A stretch of 42,277 nucleotides of DNA from Catenulispora pinistramenti (GTDB taxonomy: Bacteria; Actinomycetota; Actinomycetes; Streptomycetales; Catenulisporaceae), in NCBI RefSeq assembly GCF_018274385.1, contig NZ_JAAFYZ010000073.1:1-42277 (forward strand), written 5' to 3'. Position numbers and translations under genes: made by a program. Under the pieces are notes generated by a model that saw only the letters and a program-made list of their open reading frames with translations, had not been told where the DNA came from and made no database searches. Every line of letters starts with the position of its first letter. Position 1 is the stretch's first letter. Shown here in pieces: positions 34,918-42,277 of the stretch.

Positions 34918-37908
34918 ATGCGTACCAGCCAGGAGATCTACCACCGGGTGCGGTGGGACGCGCGCTTCGACGCGTCGCGGTTCGTGCTCGGCCTGGAGCA
35001 GCGCGGGCGCGGGCCGAAGCGGGTACCGCTGCCTTCGTTCGATCCGCACGGCGACATCCCGTGGCACCGCGTCCTGTTCTTCGAGGCCGACGGCCGGCTG
35101 GTCTGGGACCGGGCCTCGGGCCTGGACGCGCTGGACGCGTCCGGCGCGGGGCTGGCGCGGCGGGAGCGGCTGTTGGCGGCGCCGTTCTTCGAGCCGCGGA
35201 CGCCGCATGCCTTCGCGGAGGGCCGGTGGCAGCCGGTCGCGGATTCGGCCTCGTCTTCATCTACGGCTTCGGCTTCGGCTGGATCCGGGTCGTCCGGGTC
35301 CGGGTCCGGCTCGGGGACTGATTCGGAGCTGCGGGTTCTGACATGGAACACGCTGTGGGATCGCTATGACAAGGAGCTGATCCACACCGCCGAGCGCCGT
35401 CCGATGCTGCTGGCTGCGTTGCGGGACGCGGACGTCGACGTCATCGCGTTGCAGGAGGCCGAGCCGGCGCTGGTCAAGATGCTGCTGGCCGAGGAGTGGG
35501 TGCGCGCCGAGTGGACGCTCGGCGGCGATCCGCGCTCGTCGGATGTCGCCGACAGCGGTGTGTTCGTACTCAGCCGGCTGCCGGTGATCGAGGCGGGATG
35601 GCATGAGCTGGGTCGCTACAAGGCGGTCACAGCGCTGGTCGTCGAGACGGCCGCGGGGCCGGTTGTCGTCGCCGACACGCACCTGAGCAGCGATCACTCC
35701 GCGAACGGCGCGGGGCTGCGTGCCGAACAGCTCGCGCAGCTCGCGGACGGATTCCGCCCAGCATCCCCGGCCCCGCTCAAGACGGTTCCGGTACCCGTGG
35801 TGCTGGTCGGCGACTTCAACGACGACACCGAGGCACCGGCCACGCGTCTGGGCCTGACGGACGCGTGGACGCAGGTTCACGGCACGGCCGACGACACCGC
35901 GACGTTCGACCCGTCGGTGAACCCGCTGGCCGCGATCTCGTCCCTGACCGGGCAGGCCAAGCGCCTGGACCGGGTGCTGCTCCTCGGCGCCGAAGCCTCC
36001 CAGGCCCGGCTGGTCGGTGACGCGCCGGACGCGGACGGGCTCTACGTCTCCGACCACTACGGAATCCGCGCGGTGGTGACGCCTTCTGCCTCGATGCCGA
36101 GCCCGAGCCCTGAGGCCGCCGCGACCGTCCCCGCCGCCGCGACCGACACGGCACCGACCGCCCGCACCGCTGTCGCCTGGCTTCCGCCGACCTCGGTTTG
36201 GGACCCGATCCAGGAGGTCCGGCACCGGCTCGATCCCCAGGTGCTGCGCTGGCCACCCCACATCAACCTGCTGTTCGGCTTCATCCCCGAGTCCGAATTC
36301 GACGCCGCACTCCCCCGGCTCGGCAAGGCCGCGGCCACAGTCGGCGGCTTCGCAACAGAGCTGGCGGAGGTACGGCACTTCACCCATCGCCACGACAGCA
36401 CCCTGTGGCTCCACCCCACCGGCGGCGCTTGGCAGACGCTCCACGCGGCGCTGCTCGAGATGTTCCCGACCTGCCGCAACCGCGACGCCTTCACGCCGCA
36501 CCTCACGATCGGCAAGGTCGCGGACCCGAGCCGCACGGCGGTCAAGCTCGCGCCCGTCACGGCCGAGGTCACCGAGCTGGCGCTGCTCTCACGACGCGGC
36601 GAGGGCCCGATGGAGGTGCGCGCGATGGTCGAGCTGGGCAGTGGCGCGATTCGCTGGATGGATGCCGCCGCCGGCGCTGTCCCGCACGACGCCGCCACCG
36701 CTGCCTCACATGACCATGCCGCCACCGCTGCCCGTATCTCGCACGACGCCGCCGCTGCTGCCTCGCACAACCATGCCGCCACCGCTGCCGCCGCCTCGGA
36801 CAACGCTGCCGCCGCCACCCTCACCGCCCGCATCACCCAAGCCCTCCCCGAAGCCGTCGTCCACACCGTCGGCTCCCGCCGCACCGGCACCCACCTCCCC
36901 GGCGCCGACCTCGACCTCGTCGCGGCCGTCCCCGGCGCCCCGGACATCGACGCGCTCCAGCGCCGTGTCATCGCCGCGCTCGGCCCCGGGCACCGCGTGC
37001 GGCAACTGGTCGCGGCACGGGTGCCGGGGCTGCGCATCGTCGCGCCGGGACTCAACGCCGATCTCGTGCTGGCCCCGACCGGCGACATCGCGCCCGCCGA
37101 GGCCGTCGCGCGCCGCGCCGAGCTCGGCGAGACCATCGCCAGCTCCCTGTCCGCGGTCTCCGACGCCGAGGCGATCCTCGCCCTCCGGCCGGGCCCGCAT
37201 GTCCGGGTGGCCAAGGCCTGGGCCCGCGCCCGGGGCCTGGACGCCGCGCCGCTCGGCGGGCTGCCGGGACTCGCGTGGGCGCTGATGGCCGCACGCTGCC
37301 GCGACCTCACCGACTTCTTCGAGACCTGGGCCGCCCACGACTGGCGCGAGCCGATCCCCACCCCCACCGCGCCGATCCGTGACCTGACGCTGCACCTCAC
37401 CCCGGCGATGCGTGACCTGGTCAGCGAAGAGCTCTACAGCGCGTGGGAGACCGTCACCTCCGCGCCCGATCCGCTCCCGCTCCTCCTCGCGCCGCCACCG
37501 ATGCACCGACGGCACCGGCGCTGGGCCGTGATCACCCTCGGCGCGGACGGCATCGAACAGCGCGACGTGCTGGAGGGACGCGTCCGGGGCCGCACCCGCA
37601 GCCTGCTGTCAGCCCTCGACGAAGCCGGGATCACCGACGTCCACGCTTGGCCCCGCGCCTTCCACGCCACCGCGACCAGCACGGGCATCAGCGCCGGCAT
37701 CAGCGTCAGCACCGGCACCGGCACCGGCACCGACGTCAGCACCAGCACCAGTCCCGCCACAGCCGCCGAACTCCGCTTCGCGATCGGCCTGGGCCGCACC
37801 CCGCCGACCCGCGATGAACTGGCCGGGATCGCCAAGCCCTGGCTCCGCGGCCTCAACGGCGTCACGGTCGAGCTCGCCGACAACGGCAGCGTCCCCACCC
37901 TCGTCTGA
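34918..37908 (+). CDS. Multidomain RNA-repair protein: MJ1316 / EEP / 2H / nucleotidyltransferase
   Basis: 996 aa with four enzymatic or end-binding modules. About 1-80 is a MJ1316 (DUF504) RNA cyclic-end recognition domain (VRWDARFD, HRVLFFEADGRLVWDR). About 140-390 is an endonuclease/exonuclease/phosphatase (EEP) fold (TWNTLWD, IALQEAE, DTHLSSDHS, GDFNDDTE, SDHYGIRAV). About 415-580 is a 2H phosphoesterase with PHINLLF (near 447) and PHLTIGK (near 528). About 640-830 is a polymerase-beta-type nucleotidyltransferase (GSRRTGTHLPGADLDL near 652). A further ~130 residues end the protein. Ser/Gly/Ala and His/Ala low-complexity linkers separate the modules. Such fusions have been predicted to repair damaged RNA. 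GGGAGG lies 11 nt before ATG. Confidence 0.87.
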   Translation: MRTSQEIYHRVRWDARFDASRFVLGLEQRGRGPKRVPLPSFDPHGDIPWHRVLFFEADGRLVWDRASGLDALDASGAGLARRERLLAAPFFEPRTPHAFAEGRWQPVADSASSSSTASASAGSGSSGSGSGSGTDSELRVLTWNTLWDRYDKELIHTAERRPMLLAALRDADVDVIALQEAEPALVKMLLAEEWVRAEWTLGGDPRSSDVADSGVFVLSRLPVIEAGWHELGRYKAVTALVVETAAGPVVVADTHLSSDHSANGAGLRAEQLAQLADGFRPASPAPLKTVPVPVVLVGDFNDDTEAPATRLGLTDAWTQVHGTADDTATFDPSVNPLAAISSLTGQAKRLDRVLLLGAEASQARLVGDAPDADGLYVSDHYGIRAVVTPSASMPSPSPEAAATVPAAATDTAPTARTAVAWLPPTSVWDPIQEVRHRLDPQVLRWPPHINLLFGFIPESEFDAALPRLGKAAATVGGFATELAEVRHFTHRHDSTLWLHPTGGAWQTLHAALLEMFPTCRNRDAFTPHLTIGKVADPSRTAVKLAPVTAEVTELALLSRRGEGPMEVRAMVELGSGAIRWMDAAAGAVPHDAATAASHDHAATAARISHDAAAAASHNHAATAAAASDNAAAATLTARITQALPEAVVHTVGSRRTGTHLPGADLDLVAAVPGAPDIDALQRRVIAALGPGHRVRQLVAARVPGLRIVAPGLNADLVLAPTGDIAPAEAVARRAELGETIASSLSAVSDAEAILALRPGPHVRVAKAWARARGLDAAPLGGLPGLAWALMAARCRDLTDFFETWAAHDWREPIPTPTAPIRDLTLHLTPAMRDLVSEELYSAWETVTSAPDPLPLLLAPPPMHRRHRRWAVITLGADGIEQRDVLEGRVRGRTRSLLSALDEAGITDVHAWPRAFHATATSTGISAGISVSTGTGTGTDVSTSTSPATAAELRFAIGLGRTPPTRDELAGIAKPWLRGLNGVTVELADNGSVPTLV

Positions 37909-37979
37909 CCGCGACGTGCGTAGAACTACGTAAGTTGTTGCGGGCCGGGCAGGCCGGGCGAGCCGCCGGCCCCGGCCGC

Positions 37980-38687
37980 TTAGGCCATCCCTCCAACCGT
38001 CACAGTCCGCATGCCGTCCCCGGCGACCCGCCCCCCGATCTCAGCCCACCCGGTCACCTGCGCCGGCCGAGCCAGGATCTCCGATCCCCACCCCTGCCGA
38101 ATCACCAGCGGCCGCCGCAACGCGCCGACCTGCCGCATCGCCGCCGACCCGGTGGCCTCGTCCTCGTCGACCCCGCTGTCGGCCGCGAACACGCGGGCCC
38201 GCATGACCCCGCGCGGCTCGTCCAGCCAGGCCCAGAACTGGTGTCGGCGGTACTCCGGCCCCGGCGGCACCGACAGCGTCTCGACCGTGGCCTCGTCGGC
38301 GACCTCGACCAGGCCCCAGGCCGGGGCGTCGTCTATCCGGCCGCGGATCCAGGTGCGGCCGTCCTCGGACCAGGTCTGGACCTCGGCGGCCTGCTGCGGG
38401 CGCAGTGTGGGCACCTCGCGGCCGGTGAGCCGGGACAGCAGCCAGGCCGTGCCGACCAGGGGGTGCCCGGCCAGCGGCAGCTCGGCGGCCGGGGTGAAGA
38501 TGCGCAGCCGGGCCTCCTCGACGTCGTCGACGAAGACCACCTCGCTGAACCGCAGGTCCGAGGCCAGCTTGCGGCCGGCGTCGGCGTCGAGCTTGCCGGC
38601 GCCGAGCACCACGCCCAGGTTGTTGCCGAACAACCCGTGCGCATCGGTGAACACCCGGACTATGTGGACGTCGGCCATCACGCTCAT
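37980..38687 (-). CDS. PhzF-family isomerase-like protein
   Basis: 235 aa, PhzF/diaminopimelate-epimerase-like fold. VRVFTDAHGLFGNNLGVVLG opens the family, and FSEVVFVDD, ELPLAGHPLVGTAWLL and DEDEATGSAAMRQVG (usually EDPVTGSA, where the acidic residue is catalytic) are present. Two short domains are implied, but at 235 aa it is somewhat shorter than typical PhzF (~280). The function is unknown. ATG 38687 or ATG 38678 could start it. The 72 bp before it hold a CGTAG-aa-CTACG palindrome (37919-37930) and GC-rich hairpins, perhaps a shared terminator with the convergent RNA-repair operon. Confidence 0.85.
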   Translation of the reverse strand: MSVMADVHIVRVFTDAHGLFGNNLGVVLGAGKLDADAGRKLASDLRFSEVVFVDDVEEARLRIFTPAAELPLAGHPLVGTAWLLSRLTGREVPTLRPQQAAEVQTWSEDGRTWIRGRIDDAPAWGLVEVADEATVETLSVPPGPEYRRHQFWAWLDEPRGVMRARVFAADSGVDEDEATGSAAMRQVGALRRPLVIRQGWGSEILARPAQVTGWAEIGGRVAGDGMRTVTVGGMA

Positions 38688-38719
38688 GCCGCCAGGCTAC
38701 TGCCCGCGCCCGGCCGTAA

Positions 38720-38789
38720 GCGTGTTACTTCGCGGCTTTACCCCTCGGCGTTACCTCTTGCGGTTACTTCTTGGGGTTACTTCTCGGCG

Positions 38790-38797
<8 letters not shown>
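38720..38797 (-). repeat. Stop-codon tandem array at lepA (6 x 13 bp)
   Basis: In the lepA direction the units are AGAAGTAGCGCCG, AGAAGTAACCCCA, AGAAGTAACCGCA, AGAGGTAACGCCG, AGGGGTAAAGCCG and CGAAGTAACACGC. Each contains TAG or TAA; the first is lepA's own stop. The 13-bp period rotates the stops through all frames within three units. Confidence 0.95.
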
Positions 38798-40643
<1,846 letters not shown>

Positions 40644-40837
40644 CTCGAGGTCCAGTCTGTCCGGGGCGGCGTGCTGAGGATCTGGGAGCCGGCTCTCTTT
40701 GGGAGCTGGCTATTTGGGGCTGGCTACTGGGGGGCTGGGGATCGGCTACAGGGTTTATTACACTGGCACCTATCGTCCCATGACCTACGGGGATAGTGGG
40801 ACCGGTATATGCGGACGTCACCGGCCACGTGCCCGGT
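40644..40837 (+). other. Intergenic region between lepA and rpsT
   Basis: No gene. It carries GGCTGGCTACTGGGGG-type direct repeats near 40700-40740 and a relatively AT-rich stretch (GTTTATTACACTGG) near 40751, the probable lepA promoter region on the minus strand. No -10 can be assigned with confidence there. Confidence 0.5.
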
Positions 40838-40867
40838 TTGGGTCCGCACACGGGCGCCTGTTAGTCT
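40838..40867 (+). promoter_or_regulatory. rpsT promoter
   Basis: -35 TTGGGT (40838-40843), 18-bp spacer, -10 TAGTCT (40862-40867). The best-formed sigma-HrdB-type promoter in the window. The rpsT GTG is 72 nt downstream, leaving a 5' UTR. Confidence 0.65.
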
Positions 40868-40939
40868 GGTCCCTTGCGTGGCGCGTGCGTTGCCTCGCGC
40901 CCACCACCAACTATCTCACCAAAGCAGAGGCATCTTTCA

Positions 40940-41206
40940 GTGGCGAACATCAAGTCCCAGATCAAGCGGATCAAGACCAACGAGAAGGCGCGCCTGCGCA
41001 ACAAGGCCGTCAAGTCTTCGCTGAAGACCGCGATCCGCAAGACCCGCGAGGCCGTCGAGTCCGGCGACACCGCGAAGGCGCAGGAGCTGGCCCAGGCCGC
41101 CTCCCGCGAGCTGGACAAGGCCGCCTCGAAGGGCGTCATCCACGCGAACCAGGCCGCGAACAAGAAGTCCGCGCTGGCCAAGAGCGTGAACGCCCTGCAG
41201 GGCTGA
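40940..41206 (+). CDS. rpsT: 30S ribosomal protein S20
   Basis: 88 aa, very basic helical S20: [20 protein letters not shown] at the N-terminus, then long Lys/Ala/Glu helices. GTG 40940 has AGAGG 9 nt upstream. The longer frame from 40874 is only 5' UTR. It is a primary binder of 16S rRNA. A strong terminator follows. Confidence 0.98.
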   Translation: MANIKSQIKRIKTNEKARLRNKAVKSSLKTAIRKTREAVESGDTAKAQELAQAASRELDKAASKGVIHANQAANKKSALAKSVNALQG

Positions 41207-41253
41207 CCCTTCCCTGCCATGCGGTCCCTCTCGCCGCGGTAGAGAACTTCCTC

Positions 41254-41289
41254 CTCGGCGCGATCCCTTCCCCAAGGGATCGCGCCGAG
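41254..41289 (+). terminator. rpsT intrinsic terminator
   Basis: A 16-bp perfect stem (CTCGGCGCGATCCCTT and complement), CCCC loop, then CGCTTTTGT. Confidence 0.95.
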
Positions 41290-41411
41290 CGCTTTTGTAC
41301 CGGTCCCGCACAGCGCGGCCGCCATACCGCGACGTGAGGAGTGGGACCGGCGCGCTACGCTGAGCGCGCTGTCGCAAGCACACGGGTATCACAGGGGGTG
41401 GGGACGACTTC

Positions 41412-42277
41412 ATGGAGCCGCTGCGATCGGGAGATCCGCGAAGGATCAGCAGCTACGAGATCCTGAACCGGCTCGGCGCCGGCGGGATGGGCCAGGTGTA
41501 CCTGGGACGCTCGCCGTCCGGACGCCGGGTCGCGGTGAAGGTCATCCGCCCCGAGCTCACCAACGACGCCACGTTCCGCCAGCGCTTCCGCCGCGAGGTC
41601 ACGGCGATGCGCCAGGTCTCCGGATTCTTCACCGCCCCGGTGGTCGACGCCGACCCCGACGGCGACCCGGCCTGGCTGGCCACGGCGTTCGTCCCGGGGC
41701 CGTCCCTGGAGAGCGCGGTCACCGACGGCGGCGCGATGCCGGACCAGGACGTCCTGCTGCTGGCCGCGGGCCTGGCCGAGGCGCTGAACGCCATCCACCG
41801 CGAGGGCCTGACCCACCGCGACCTGAAGCCGGGCAACGTCCTGATGGCCGACGACGGCCCCCGGGTCATCGACTTCGGCCTGGCGGTCACCGCCGAATCG
41901 GCCGGCGCGCACCTCACCCAGGCCGGCACCGTGGTCGGCACCCCGGCCTTCATGTCCCCGGAGCAGGTCTCCGGCCAGCAGGTGGGCCCGGCCTCGGACG
42001 TCTGGTCCCTCGGCGCGGTCCTGGCCTACGCGGCCACCGGCGCCTCCCCGTTCGGCGACGGCGGCACCATGGAGACGATGCTGCGCGTGATGAACGGCGA
42101 GCCGGACCTGTCCGCGCTCACCGGCACGCTGGCGCAGCTGGTCAGCGCATGCATGATGAAGGACCCGAACGCGCGGCCCACGCCGGCCCGGATCCTGCAG
42201 GTGCTGTCGGAGGGCGCCGGGGTACAGCCGACGATGGCTATGGAGGTGCAGCCTCCGGGCGCTGACGGCGCGGGGGC
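41412..42277 (+). CDS. Ser/Thr protein kinase (3' end beyond window)
   Basis: ATG 41412 opens MEPLRSGDPRRISSYEILN and the frame is open to the window edge (288 codons). A complete Hanks-type kinase domain is present: Gly loop LGAGGMGQVY (about 20-29), VAVKVI (Lys near 42), catalytic HRDLKPGNVL near 137, DFGLAV near 155, activation segment with TVVGTPAFMSPEQ, and DVWSLGAVL. After the C-lobe (residue ~270) a Pro/Gln-rich linker begins. The type is often followed by a PQQ/WD40 repeat or membrane domain, which is outside the window. Eukaryotic-like kinases in actinomycetes phosphorylate Thr in scaffold proteins. No closely linked phosphatase is in view. Confidence 0.95.
   Translation, partial: MEPLRSGDPRRISSYEILNRLGAGGMGQVYLGRSPSGRRVAVKVIRPELTNDATFRQRFRREVTAMRQVSGFFTAPVVDADPDGDPAWLATAFVPGPSLESAVTDGGAMPDQDVLLLAAGLAEALNAIHREGLTHRDLKPGNVLMADDGPRVIDFGLAVTAESAGAHLTQAGTVVGTPAFMSPEQVSGQQVGPASDVWSLGAVLAYAATGASPFGDGGTMETMLRVMNGEPDLSALTGTLAQLVSACMMKDPNARPTPARILQVLSEGAGVQPTMAMEVQPPGADGAG

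Overview
The window is chromosomal DNA from a high-GC actinomycete. Support comes from strongly G/C-ending codons, GTG/TTG starts, many near-leaderless promoters, a long-type LeuA with an actinobacterial leader peptide, a DUF3097 gene, HrcA with CIRCE, and the actinobacterial order lepA-hemW-hrcA-dnaJ-rsmE-HIT-phoH-ybeY-corC-cdd-era-leuA. A streptomycete or Catenulispora-like relative fits best, but the genus cannot be fixed from sequence alone.

Layout. 1-3.1 kb: a zinc-ribbon/TerB-like protein running off the left edge with an ETMLI repeat tail, then leuA with an overlooked leader-peptide attenuator. 3.2-9.7 kb: accessory genes (protealysin-type M4 peptidase, HIT protein, tandem GNAT enzyme, two unknown proteins). 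9.7-14.7 kb: the conserved minus-strand cluster era, cytidine-deaminase-like gene, tRNA-Gly(GCC), corC, ybeY, phoH. 14.8-20.1 kb: an accessory island with a VWA protein/PurA-paralogue pair, then a segment bounded by long inverted repeats that carries a GNAT gene and ends inside a membrane-protein gene. 20.2-26.3 kb: HIT, a dimethylformamidase-like/GNAT pair, a small monooxygenase-fold protein, rsmE, dnaJ, hrcA with CIRCE. 26.5-33 kb: MBL hydrolase, DUF3097, DUF4232 lipoprotein-like secreted protein, MOSC protein, hemW, an SDR and an MFS transporter. 33.1-37.9 kb: a two-gene RNA-repair operon (RNA ligase-kinase, and a MJ1316/EEP/2H/nucleotidyltransferase fusion). 38-42.3 kb: PhzF-like enzyme, lepA, rpsT and the start of a Ser/Thr protein kinase.

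How the parts connect. The minus-strand housekeeping genes serve ribosome biogenesis and quality control (Era, YbeY, RsmE, LepA, S20) and heat-shock control (HrcA-CIRCE-DnaJ). The accessory insertions break up this backbone. The most notable are the RNA end-repair operon and the VWA/PurA-like operon with its own 9-bp dyad.

Most unexpected pattern: seven minus-strand genes (era, corC, the HIT gene, dnaJ, the DUF4232 gene, the MFS gene, lepA) end in short tandem arrays, with units of 8 to 27 bp, that sit on or directly after the stop codon and repeat a stop triplet in each unit. Unit lengths and sequences differ between genes, so this is not one dispersed repeat family.
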